Shown: positions 1-5,937 of the stretch, one piece after another | How positions within the stretch are numbered: position 1 is the first letter of the stretch | Layout of the letters: every line of letters starts with the position of its first letter | NCBI GenBank assembly: GCA_016875155.1 | Contig: VGSD01000026.1 | Coordinates: 1 to 12,962, forward strand | Direction of reading: 5' to 3' | Source of the DNA: Deltaproteobacteria bacterium | GTDB lineage: Bacteria; Desulfobacterota; BSN033; UBA1163 | Length of the DNA: 12,962 nt | Notes under the pieces: model-generated | Told to the model about the DNA's origin: nothing | Database searches by the model: none | What the model saw: only the letters and a program-made list of their open reading frames with translations | Made by a program: the position numbers and the translations under genes

Positions 1-1
1 G

Positions 2-76
2 TCCAAGGAAGTGGTGGAGGGTTTTAGGGAAGGCTACGCCAAAGACGTCACCAAAAAAAGAGTGACTAAAGTTTAA
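2..76 (+). CDS. 3' end of a flanking chromosomal gene (partial)
   Basis: Reading from base 2 gives 24 sense codons and then TAA at 74-76. The peptide is charged (SKEVVEGFREGYAKDV...) and ends in a basic tail, as many real C-termini do. It lies outside the element's left terminal repeat and on the opposite strand from the element's genes, so it belongs to the flanking host sequence. Too little is visible to name a family. The AT-rich stretch after the stop contains a short imperfect repeat of TGCCTAAA at 79-97, commonplace intergenic sequence. Confidence 0.45.
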   Translation, partial: SKEVVEGFREGYAKDVTKKRVTKV

Positions 77-122
77 AGTGCCTAAAATGCCTAAAGTTAA
101 AATCTTCAATTTCTTGAAAACT

Positions 123-152
123 TTAGTATAGTTTATCAGGAGGTTCTGCACA
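123..152 (+). repeat. Left terminal inverted repeat
   Basis: TTAGTATAG (123-131), CAGG (137-140) and GGTTCTGCA (142-150) recur in the same spacing, in reverse complement, at 12841-12812. By eye 23 of 30 positions agree without gaps. The inner part (CA...TTCTGCA) also resembles the inner half of the adjacent 24-bp motif, so this may be the outermost, degenerate transposase binding site (L1). The true cut position is inferred, not shown. Confidence 0.75.
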
Positions 153-175
153 AATTTTCAAATTGTCTGCACAAA
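152..175 (-). repeat. Left transposase binding site (24-bp end motif)
   Basis: The reverse complement contains TGTGCAGACAATTTGAAA inside a 24-base block identical to two blocks at the right end (12623-12646, 12719-12742). On the left it is flanked on both sides by CTGCACAAA, a direct repeat at 146-154 and 167-175. It abuts the terminal repeat with almost no gap, whereas on the right the terminal repeat and the first copy are about 70 bp apart. Identity of three copies across 12.5 kb implies binding by one protein, presumably the transposase encoded at 1525-3582. Confidence 0.8.
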
Positions 176-197
176 ACCTATTTCGGGCAACAGAAAT

Positions 198-231
198 ACC
201 CTGAAAAGTGACATATTGTCACTTGACGGGT
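198..231 (-). terminator. Hairpin at the end of the transposition operon, possible terminator
   Basis: AAGTGAC (206-212) and GTCACTT (218-224) form a perfect 7-bp stem with a 5-base loop. ACCC (198-201) and GGGT (228-231) can add an outer stem. Read on the minus strand, the inner stem runs straight into TTTTC. It lies 28 bases past the stop of the last operon gene and just inside the left end. The T run is short, so it is a weak intrinsic terminator at best. Equally it could be an operator or a binding palindrome near the end. Confidence 0.35.
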
Positions 232-258
232 AACTTGTGAAATCTTTTTGGGCCTGAA

Positions 259-822
259 TTACACCCTAATTTCAACGCCCTTTTTTGACTTAAATCGGGC
301 TGTTTTTTTCGCCTTTTTCCTATATTCCGGGTATGGCCTATCAGGACCAGAATACTTTCCGGTCAAACCCCATACGGCCCCACGACTTCCCCTTCCGAAT
401 TGGGCGATGTATCCTAACTTCCGCAAGGTTTTTAAGTACCACCGAGCGGTTCCTTTCTTCACTCCTCCCAGGACCACAAGATCATGCAGATCAAAATAAC
501 CAGAGACCTTCGATTTATTACGGATGACGCTCCACATTCGATCTTGGACTGTATTTTCCTTCAACTGTGGCCCCATTCTTTGAGCAAGACCCTTTTTGTT
601 TGAGATCACATATGTCAAAGAGAATCGGGGAGAATGCCCGGGGATATGCTGTTTTTTCTGCTTGACAATTTTCCGCACCAGACCCTCCTGGGAAAAGACC
701 ACGAGAACATCTGTCACATACTTCCTCGAAATCCCGGTCAATTTCGAAATCTGATCAAGTGAAAAAAAACCGTTCAGGTAATTATCTAATATCGTTTTCC
801 CGATGACCTGAAGCTTATTCAT
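259..822 (-). CDS. Two-HTH DNA-binding protein of the transposable-phage early region
   Basis: This 187-aa protein has two helix-turn-helix regions, at about residues 8-52 (FSLDQISKLTGISRKYVTDV) and 93-145. The second ends in a hydrophobic/aromatic strand (AVWGL) followed by TGKYSGPDRP. Transposable phages often carry, near the A and B genes, a protein with the same pattern: a winged HTH, then VWxL, then an (N/K)TGPxxP-like tail. I recognise it by that similarity, not by a database match. The C-terminus is strongly basic. The ATG lies 15 bases after the ATPase stop with a weak GAGG-type SD, so translation is probably coupled to the ATPase gene. It is the last gene before the left end. The likely role is transcriptional control or accessory end/target binding; its exact function is unknown. 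Confidence 0.75.
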   Translation of the reverse strand: MNKLQVIGKTILDNYLNGFFSLDQISKLTGISRKYVTDVLVVFSQEGLVRKIVKQKKQHIPGHSPRFSLTYVISNKKGLAQRMGPQLKENTVQDRMWSVIRNKSKVSGYFDLHDLVVLGGVKKGTARWYLKTLRKLGYIAQFGRGSRGAVWGLTGKYSGPDRPYPEYRKKAKKTARFKSKKGVEIRV

Positions 823-837
823 ATGATGCCTCGCGGC

Positions 838-1521
838 CTAAAAACGAATATCTTTCGCTGAAATGGATTTGAGACGATTGTTCTGTCCGATATATTCACA
901 ACGATGGATTAGAGCTAAAACCTTCCGAATTTTTCCTTCGCTCACCTCGACAACCTTGTCAACGGCTTCCTCATTGAAAGGTATGTTTGAAAGTTCGGAA
1001 ATTATTAAGGCCACATCCTCCCGATCCAACGGTTGAAACTTCACTATTTCTACAAAACGATCCCACAAATGAGGGTAACGTTTTAATCTTTTGTCCGCCT
1101 GGCTCATTCCAATAAAAATCACAGGGATGCCGGTGATGTCATGCAGATCTCTGAGTGTTTCCGTTACCTTACTGTCCGACGTAAAATAATCGACCTCGTC
1201 GAGAATAAGGGTTTTCTTTTTTCGTTTGAGATGGTCGACAACCTGGTTAAAAAGCGCTTCCGTATATCTTGCCGGATAATCTCCGAATTCCCGGACCAAC
1301 TCCCGGAGCAGCCAGCGAGCATTCATCAACTTTCTCATTCGAATGAACGTCGTCGCCCCATTGCCAGCGGCATATCGAAGGGCGGTCTCCGTTTTTCCCA
1401 AGCCCGGATCGCCAAAAATCAATGCCATCCGAGAGACCCTTATCAAGTTATGATTCACTTTCTCGACGGCAGAATAAAATTTTTGAACATTCTTGATGTT
1501 GGCCACAAAGATATCTTTCAT
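838..1521 (-). CDS. AAA+ ATPase, transposition target-capture protein (MuB/TniB-like)
   Basis: A 227-aa P-loop ATPase. Walker A is GDPGLGKT (residues 37-44), Walker B is TLILDEVD (104-111), a sensor-1 strand VIFIGMS lies near 134-140, and an arginine-finger candidate is R155 in LWDRF. In phage Mu the partner ATPase binds target DNA as a helical filament in an ATP-dependent way and activates the transposase; the same is inferred here. It starts only 3 bases after the transposase stop (TAA 1525-1527, ATG ending at 1521), the classic A-B arrangement. Mu's B protein is about 312 aa with an N-terminal HTH domain. That domain is absent here, because the Walker A motif begins at residue 37. Short phage ATPases of this type exist, so the protein is probably intact. 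Target immunity and DNA binding may rest entirely on the AAA+ core. Confidence 0.9.
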   Translation of the reverse strand: MKDIFVANIKNVQKFYSAVEKVNHNLIRVSRMALIFGDPGLGKTETALRYAAGNGATTFIRMRKLMNARWLLRELVREFGDYPARYTEALFNQVVDHLKRKKKTLILDEVDYFTSDSKVTETLRDLHDITGIPVIFIGMSQADKRLKRYPHLWDRFVEIVKFQPLDREDVALIISELSNIPFNEEAVDKVVEVSEGKIRKVLALIHRCEYIGQNNRLKSISAKDIRF

Positions 1522-1524
1522 CGC

Positions 1525-3582
1525 TTACTCCTCGTGTGATATTTGATTTCTCTGCTTCCATAATTTCACCTTCCGATCAAGCTCTTCATCGTCCGTAAAA
1601 ATCTGATCTTTATATAATAGGCTCTTCGCCCTGAATTCCGGGATGAAACTCCGATCTTCTTCGTCGATCGCCTCCTGCTTCATGACCCATCGGTAACGCT
1701 CATATTCATCCGCAAACCGGGGCCTTTTCTGTTCCTCTCCTTCCTTTTTTACAGGAAATATTTCTTTATCAGAAGACTCAGAATGAGTTATCTGAGGCAC
1801 TTCATTATTGTCGGGCCAGGGAGAGATCATCTTTGGATATTTCTTCTCTTCTTCCCTTTCAATGAAATCGAGCAAGATAGGCTCCCTCTTTGCGGCCCGG
1901 TCAAGAGTTTCGGGAGACGCCGATTTCGCAAGGTTGGCGAGCGTCTTTGTCTGTTTGAGGAGTCTTCGCCTCTCCGACACAATCCGCCTGGCCGCCTCGT
2001 GATCCATCGGCGCAGTAGCTTCGACCGGCTCAACGACACCTAAAAACCGCTCCCGCATGTCAAAAACATAAATTTGTGAACGATCTGAAAGAGAATACCT
2101 CACCAAAACCCTTTGCGGTTTAATTCCATAAAGACAATCTCCAGCGTAATCGTATCCGTCGAATGTCATCCGACCCCGACGCACACCTTTGACCTCGTCC
2201 TTCATCATGAGATACCAGAGCACTTTCGGATCGACGCCAGGCCCGCGCCCCGGCTCGAAAAGCTCCTGGGCTGTTTTCCCCTGGCGGCCACGGAGCGGCT
2301 GAGCAACATAGAAGTCGCGCCACTGCCTGATCAGGTCGTTGACCTCTTCGAGCTTCGGCGTGTAATCGCCCCGGAGCTTCTTGGCGCGGGGTTCGTTTGG
2401 AAGCATGTTGGCGGGTTTGTCATCGATGCTGTCACCGGTGAAGGATGGAATCTCCCTTTCGAGCCATTCGAGCACGCCGAAAATCCGCTCAACAGGCTTG
2501 GCCTGGGCATTGTATTTCACCGCCCAGATCACATTAACTCCGAGGCGGGCAAACATGCCGGGGATCTCTGATTCTTCAAGGACAACGCCCTTCGTGAAGC
2601 ACCTGGCCTTGAAAGCCTTGCCATTATCGAGATAGACATTGTCCGGGATCCTGCCGAGGTGGATAATGGCATTCCGTAGGGCCGTGGCAACGCATTGGAC
2701 GTTTTCTGTGACCATCACTTCCCAGCCGACCGGGTATGAGGAATGCCAGTCCCAAAACATGATCAGGATGGCCCGGCAGGACTTGCCGGTGTGCGGGTTG
2801 ATCACTCTGAAGTTGAGCTTGTGGCCGTCTCCGACCAGGATCTCGCCAACTTTAAGAGTCCACCAGGCGCGGGTTGCATAGGGGGCGGCTTTGTCATTCC
2901 ATGCCTTCTGCCCTTCGCGCTCAAATGTCCAGACGTCATGATACTGCTCTTTGAACCAGTTGACATAGCGCCTGAGCGTGGACGGGGATGAGGGCGACTG
3001 CTGACCGAGGATATATTTGCACTTGCGAATGGCGTCCTGGATTTTGGGTTTATTCTGATTCAGGAGATACTGCCTGAGAAACTGTTGCTCGGCGGGTGTT
3101 ACCATTAAAGTGCCAACACCCCCGTAACGGGGTTGGAGGGCTTCAATGCCCCCATCCCTGAAATCGGAAATAAGCTGATATAAGCTCCGGAGCGAAATGC
3201 TTCCGAGTCCCTTGAAAATTTCTTGAAGGAATTGACCGCTATTGTATTTCTTTAAAAACTTTTTGTAGAATTTAGTTCCGCCTTTGGAATTGCTCTCATT
3301 CAATTCTCTCTGGAGAGCGCCCAATAAGGCGAAGCGAAAGTTGGCTATTCTTTCGTTCTTCGATGGCAAGGAAGGCGCGGGCAGCGGGGCCGGAGCCGGG
3401 GCGGGAGGGGCGGTCTGAGCCGGGGCCGATGGGGAGGGCGGCGGAGCCAGGGCTAAGGGTCTCTCGTAAACAGGATAACCGTCTTTTAGTTCGATCATGA
3501 CGTTACGCCCCGGCTCGCCCGGATGAACTATTCTATTTCCTATTTTAGGGATGGGGACCGCCCCGCTTTGATTGACAGACAT
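1525..3582 (-). CDS. MuA-like DDE transposase
   Basis: A 685-aa protein. The DDE triad is visible: D252 in VGDGHK, D319 in VYLDNG and E365 in AKPVERIFG. The last motif is nearly identical to the AKPVERAFG of Mu transposase, and the D-to-D distance (67 residues) equals Mu's. Residues about 43-73 form an Ala/Pro linker. Residues 80-155 form an HTH region (FLKKYNSG...LRSLYQL...GGIEALQPRYGG) that recurs in the RusA fusion at 5934-6680. A beta-barrel-like Mu_transpos_C region follows the core (about 465-520). The charged C-terminus with EYERYRWVMKQ (626-636) would be the ATPase-contact region by analogy with Mu. The N-terminal 75 residues do not resemble Mu's end-binding domain. The start is set by AGGGAG seven bases before the ATG. 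It should bind the 24-bp end motifs, nick both 3' ends and join them to target DNA. Confidence 0.95.
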   Translation of the reverse strand: MSVNQSGAVPIPKIGNRIVHPGEPGRNVMIELKDGYPVYERPLALAPPPSPSAPAQTAPPAPAPAPLPAPSLPSKNERIANFRFALLGALQRELNESNSKGGTKFYKKFLKKYNSGQFLQEIFKGLGSISLRSLYQLISDFRDGGIEALQPRYGGVGTLMVTPAEQQFLRQYLLNQNKPKIQDAIRKCKYILGQQSPSSPSTLRRYVNWFKEQYHDVWTFEREGQKAWNDKAAPYATRAWWTLKVGEILVGDGHKLNFRVINPHTGKSCRAILIMFWDWHSSYPVGWEVMVTENVQCVATALRNAIIHLGRIPDNVYLDNGKAFKARCFTKGVVLEESEIPGMFARLGVNVIWAVKYNAQAKPVERIFGVLEWLEREIPSFTGDSIDDKPANMLPNEPRAKKLRGDYTPKLEEVNDLIRQWRDFYVAQPLRGRQGKTAQELFEPGRGPGVDPKVLWYLMMKDEVKGVRRGRMTFDGYDYAGDCLYGIKPQRVLVRYSLSDRSQIYVFDMRERFLGVVEPVEATAPMDHEAARRIVSERRRLLKQTKTLANLAKSASPETLDRAAKREPILLDFIEREEEKKYPKMISPWPDNNEVPQITHSESSDKEIFPVKKEGEEQKRPRFADEYERYRWVMKQEAIDEEDRSFIPEFRAKSLLYKDQIFTDDEELDRKVKLWKQRNQISHEE

Positions 3583-3629
3583 TTAAAATCTCCCTGATTT
3601 GCTTGCCGTTTGAATCAATTGCTGCAAAG

Positions 3630-3650
3630 TGTCGAAACATTTTTTCGACA
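3630..3650. promoter_or_regulatory. Perfect palindrome upstream of the transposase (possible operator)
   Basis: TGTCGAAA and TTTCGACA form perfect 8-bp arms around a 5-base centre, 48 bases upstream of the transposase ATG. No T run follows on either strand, so it is not an intrinsic terminator. Its symmetry and position suit an operator for one of the element's HTH regulators, or a hairpin near the transposase translation start. No convincing -35/-10 pair is visible between 3583 and 3697, so the transposase is probably read from the promoter at 4748-4777. Confidence 0.45.
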
Positions 3651-3697
3651 GGTAATCAATCTACCCACTCCCTTACCCCTGTTAAGATGCCTTTTCA

Positions 3698-4117
3698 TTA
3701 AGCAGCTCCCTGGACTGCCTTCTTTTCATAATGGGGAAACTGCATTTTTAAAACCCTCTCCTCTTCGGGCGTAATCCTCAGAGGGTTGATTTTGGATTGT
3801 TCAATCAACAAACGTTTGCACTCCATCTCATCAAATAAACAGATGGTAATTATGTCGCGTGCATTTTCGAAAGTTTCCCCGATGTCATTAAAGAAGCTCT
3901 GAAGGGTGAGTATATTTTTTCGATTTAGACGGCGCCCTTCAGAGGCAAGATGCAGGGTTTTTTTAATAAATCTCGCCTTCCGGTTAATTTTATCTATTTT
4001 TCCGATTACGTCGAGCTTAAATTCCCTATACTCTTTACTTAATGTTTTCAATTTTATAAACCTATTAATGTCGATAATTAATTGGAGATGGGGAGAATTT
4101 TTCTCTTTTCTATCCAT
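3698..4117 (-). CDS. Hypothetical helical protein in the transposition operon
   Basis: 139 aa, rich in Lys, Arg, Glu, Ile and Leu and predicted by inspection to be almost wholly alpha-helical (residues 10-60 and 62-125). It has no Cys motif, membrane segment or signal peptide; the three Cys do not form a pair. A strong SD (AGGAGG, 9 bases before the ATG) makes it a real gene. It lies 115 bases upstream of the transposase, on the same strand, behind the structured leader. I do not recognise the family. Small helical proteins next to the transposase in Mu-like elements are often regulators or DNA-transaction accessories, but nothing in the sequence shows which. The stop is TAA at 3698-3700. Confidence 0.75.
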   Translation of the reverse strand: MDRKEKNSPHLQLIIDINRFIKLKTLSKEYREFKLDVIGKIDKINRKARFIKKTLHLASEGRRLNRKNILTLQSFFNDIGETFENARDIITICLFDEMECKRLLIEQSKINPLRITPEEERVLKMQFPHYEKKAVQGAA

Positions 4118-4210
4118 TTTCTAACCTCCTTTCCGGAGGGTCTTGCTTAATCTCCCTTCTTATGATAAAAAATGAGTGGGTTGGGGAGGTTCACAAGATC
4201 TCTCCTGGCC

Positions 4211-4250
4211 GAGGGTCTCCGGTTGATCTTTGCGGGTCGCAGAGGCCCTC
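4211..4250 (-). other. Imperfect hairpin in the 153-bp gap
   Basis: GAGGG-C-CTCTG can pair with CGGAG-A-CCCTC across an 18-base loop (two 5-bp helices and one mismatch) on the minus strand. No T run follows, so it is not a standard terminator. It may be an mRNA-processing or stabilising hairpin. The rest of 4118-4270 holds nothing else beyond the SD of the downstream gene. Confidence 0.3.
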
Positions 4251-4270
4251 TTTTCCAAAGTATTTAAGAT

Positions 4271-4591
4271 TTAATTTGTTAATTTTCCCGCTTCCTTCTC
4301 GTTTAATACTTTCATGGACATTTCTTCATTTTTGTTGCCTGTTCTTAAGAATGTGATCTGAGCGACCTTCCCTTCCGCGTCAACAAACATCGCATTGATG
4401 GGAAATCTCAGTCGATTTGCCTTTCCGTTTATCACGGTGGTTTTGATTTTTTTACCAATAATCGAAAGTTCAACCCTTCCTGTTAGGAAGGTCCCGTTAA
4501 TACCGATCAGAACCCAACTCGTGGGCAATTTAAACCCATAATCAATAAACATAATCTCAAACGCTTTTTGGAGGCCTTCTTCCGAAAACAC
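4271..4591 (-). CDS. Hypothetical protein, first gene after the structured leader
   Basis: 106 aa starting at GTG. The GTG start is chosen because a full AGGAGG (4599-4604) sits seven bases upstream. The middle (about residues 22-85) reads as short alternating beta strands (WVLIGIN, TGRVELSIIG, KIKTTVING, VAQITFLRT), suggesting a small beta-rich fold, with charged helices at both ends. No Cys, no membrane segment. I do not recognise the family. Its SD lies only nine bases after a U-tract that ends the interleaved-helix leader, so its expression, and that of the transposase, ATPase and HTH genes after it, is likely set by whether transcription passes that point. Confidence 0.7.
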   Translation of the reverse strand: MFSEEGLQKAFEIMFIDYGFKLPTSWVLIGINGTFLTGRVELSIIGKKIKTTVINGKANRLRFPINAMFVDAEGKVAQITFLRTGNKNEEMSMKVLNEKEAGKLTN

Positions 4592-4612
4592 TTATTCACC
4601 TCCTTTCATGGG

Positions 4613-4742
4613 AAAATAAAAAGGCCGTCCCAACCCCAGGGTGTCGCGAGAGGCAATGCTTTTGGCAGGTGCTTCTCCCCCAAGATCAAGACGGCGGTTT
4701 TTGGGTCTGAATAAACGAAAAGCATTACCCTACCTCGCGACA
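4613..4742 (-). ncRNA. Structured leader RNA with interleaved helices and U-tract (candidate attenuator or small RNA)
   Basis: Read on the minus strand, segment A (4742-4718) pairs with A' (4663-4642). TGTCGCGAG pairs with CTCGCGACA (9 bp), then a 4-by-1 internal loop, then 12 more pairs (GGTAATGCTTTT with AAAAGCATTGCC, one G-U). Segment B (4695-4678, starting GCCGTCTTGATC) pairs with B' (4641-4624, ending TTGGGACGGC) over 18 consecutive positions including seven wobble (G-U) pairs. B-B' runs into CTTTTTATTTT (4623-4613). The order A, B, A', B' is interleaved, so the two helices either form a pseudoknot or exclude each other. With B-B' leading into a U-tract, B-B' looks like a terminator and A-A' like the competing anti-terminator. 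The predicted transcription start falls exactly at the base of A. I matched it to no known RNA family; it does not look like 6S, SRP or tmRNA. Confidence 0.65.
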
Positions 4743-4747
4743 GTTTC

Positions 4748-4777
4748 ATCATAGATCAAGTAAAAACCAAAAGTCAA
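4748..4777 (-). promoter_or_regulatory. Sigma70-type promoter for the leader and transposition operon
   Basis: On the minus strand, TTGACT (4777-4772) and TATGAT (4753-4748) are each one mismatch from the -35 and -10 consensus, with an 18-bp spacer. The start would be near 4741, the first bases of the structured leader. This is the best promoter match I see in the window. It points at the genes ending with the transposase, ATPase and two-HTH protein. Confidence 0.7.
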
Positions 4778-4845
4778 GAAAAATTTTTTGACATAACTTT
4801 TTAAAATACCAGGGCTTTCAAGACCGGGAGGAGAGGGGGCTTTCG

Positions 4846-4921
4846 GTCATGACGTTGTCATAACATGGTGGTGATAATGTATACAGTTTGTATTGTTTTT
4901 GCTATTGTTCCGGTAGCAAAA
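4846..4921. promoter_or_regulatory. Repeat and palindrome cluster between the HTH gene and the leader promoter
   Basis: Two direct GTCATRAC octamers stand three bases apart (GTCATGAC 4846-4853, GTCATAAC 4857-4864). Further along, TTTTGCTA and TAGCAAAA form a perfect 8-bp inverted repeat around nine bases (4897-4921). The latter lies 17 bases past the stop of the excisionase-like gene and has no T run after it on the minus strand, so it is not a textbook terminator. The sites lie about 70-150 bp upstream of the leader promoter and could bind the neighbouring HTH protein. The rest of the non-coding stretch 4778-4937 shows nothing firm. Confidence 0.4.
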
Positions 4922-4937
4922 CGGTGTCTTTTTTCTT

Positions 4938-5366
4938 TCAAAAAATATCACCAGCCCCCTCCCCGCCCTGATCCGGAGGAAGGTCTCCACTGTCATGAGA
5001 GCTCTCGCCCGTATCGGGTTTTGATACTTCAGGGACTCTTTCCTCTTTTGGCTCCTCCGGTTCAATGGCGGCCCCCGCATTGCCTCCCTTCTCCAACCAA
5101 CGGTCGATTTCCTCTTTATCGAACGTCCAATGCGCCCCGATCTTCCGGGCGCCCGGGACCATCCCTTTTTTGGCCAGATCCTGAACCCGCCTCCTCGATT
5201 TGACAAGGACTCCAGTTAGATCCTTTACACTATACGCCTGTTTAGTATTGTTGAGGATGGGCGTTGGCCGCTTCTCATCGCTTAATCCATTTGATACCTT
5301 TATGTCATTTGAGTGATTTGTTATATTTGTTACATTTGATGGTTTTGTTTCCCCTATCTCCTTCAT
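4938..5366 (-). CDS. Excisionase/MerR-like HTH DNA-binding protein
   Basis: 142 aa. Residues about 43-93 (YSVKDLTGVL, then RRRVQDLAKKGMVPGARKIG, then WTFDKEEIDRWLEK) match the compact winged-HTH fold of the excisionase family (HTH_17 type): a short helix pair, a basic recognition helix, a wing with Gly-Trp spacing and a closing helix ending in RWL. Before it lies a polar Asn-rich segment with a three-residue rhythm (SN-VTN-ITN-HSN), and after it an acidic Pro/Glu/Asp tail with low complexity. Its ATG overlaps the stop of the upstream gene (ATGA at 5363-5366), so the two are translationally coupled. Such proteins serve as recombination directionality factors or as regulators. No tyrosine or serine integrase is present, so regulation of the leader promoter downstream, or end bending, is more likely here. 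Confidence 0.75.
   Translation of the reverse strand: MKEIGETKPSNVTNITNHSNDIKVSNGLSDEKRPTPILNNTKQAYSVKDLTGVLVKSRRRVQDLAKKGMVPGARKIGAHWTFDKEEIDRWLEKGGNAGAAIEPEEPKEERVPEVSKPDTGESSHDSGDLPPDQGGEGAGDIF
5289..5338 (+). repeat. 9-bp periodic ATTTG repeats (iteron-like, inside a gene)
   Basis: ATTTG begins at 5289, 5307, 5316, 5325 and 5334; four copies are in exact 9-bp register and the fifth is 18 bp away. The array lies within the first codons of the excisionase-like gene and encodes its x-(T/S)-N tripeptide rhythm. It could be simple coding expansion, or a DNA binding array for that same protein. Confidence 0.5.
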
Positions 5367-5605
5367 CTCCCCTCTGTGCTTGACTGCTTTCGATTTTTTC
5401 TTTTGCCTTGGTGGTGGTTGAATCTTACCTGGGGCTTGGACTTGATCCCGCCCTCTTTGATTCCACGTTTTAGCCTTTTGAGTTCTCTAAAAATGCAATC
5501 TTCACAAACCTTGTTTCCCTCGATAACCTTTGACAACTCATACAAGCACCTTTCAGCAAACGTCACTCCCTCCAGGACATTACAGTAAATCTTTCTATCG
5601 GTCAT
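5363..5605 (-). CDS. Small basic protein with four cysteines (possible zinc-binding)
   Basis: 80 aa. Cysteines at positions 8, 20, 34 and 37, the last two as CEDC, could form one zinc site. The C-terminal half is very basic (KRLKRGIKEGG..., then HHQGKRKNRKQ), as in nucleic-acid-binding proteins. No family recognised. The gene overlaps the next by ATGA and lies 17 bases after the previous stop, so it is part of the tight early cluster. SD is weak (AAGGAAG, distant), suggesting coupling to its upstream neighbour. It could be a zinc-ribbon-like accessory of recombination or a small regulator; this is inference. Confidence 0.65.
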   Translation of the reverse strand: MTDRKIYCNVLEGVTFAERCLYELSKVIEGNKVCEDCIFRELKRLKRGIKEGGIKSKPQVRFNHHQGKRKNRKQSSTEGR

Positions 5606-5622
5606 TCAGGTCTCTTGCTTCC

Positions 5623-5937
5623 TTAAATTCCAAGTTTTATAGCAGCTTCTATCCGTTTCCTTAACCCTTCGTTTAACCCTTCCAGAAGGTCTCCGCGATG
5701 CCAGGTCACAGCATTCCCCGACCGGTCCGCAGCTTCTTTCAGGTTTCTGGCTTTCTCTGCCAAATTCTTCCTAAACTTATCTGTAGCCACCTCGAAATCA
5801 TGGCTGATAGCTTCCGGGAAAATTTCCTCCCTGTCAATTTTCTCACGGACTCTCAATGGAAAAAGCTCGTTATATAATGTCAAAACTTCCCGGTAAGCCT
5901 CGCGGATCTCTTCCAACGTCCAAGCTTTATCGCTCAT
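5623..5937 (-). CDS. Hypothetical helical protein coupled to the RusA-fusion gene
   Basis: 104 aa, almost wholly alpha-helical by inspection: WTLEEIREAYREVLTLYNEL near the start, then charged helices to the end. No cysteine, signal peptide or membrane segment. Its ATG overlaps the TGA of the RusA-fusion gene (5934-5937), so it is translated in step with that protein and may be its partner. I do not recognise the family. A helical partner for a DNA-processing enzyme is a reasonable guess only. Confidence 0.7.
   Translation of the reverse strand: MSDKAWTLEEIREAYREVLTLYNELFPLRVREKIDREEIFPEAISHDFEVATDKFRKNLAEKARNLKEAADRSGNAVTWHRGDLLEGLNEGLRKRIEAAIKLGI

Noticed and set aside
838..3582. Tn7-like or CRISPR-associated transposon
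   Set aside because: The transposase and short ATPase resemble TnsB/TnsC in general, but no TnsA, TnsD/TniQ or cas gene and no CRISPR repeats are present, and capsid, tape measure and the AKPVER motif point to a Mu-like origin.
4613..4742. 6S RNA, SRP RNA or a known riboswitch
   Set aside because: The long stem and size suggested 6S or a riboswitch, but the central bubble, SRP loop and any ligand-binding core I can recall are missing.
4847..5206. A 119-codon minus-strand frame overlapping the excisionase-like gene
   Set aside because: It is in another frame over the HTH domain and its acidic tail, is Arg/Gly-rich without a motif, and has no SD.
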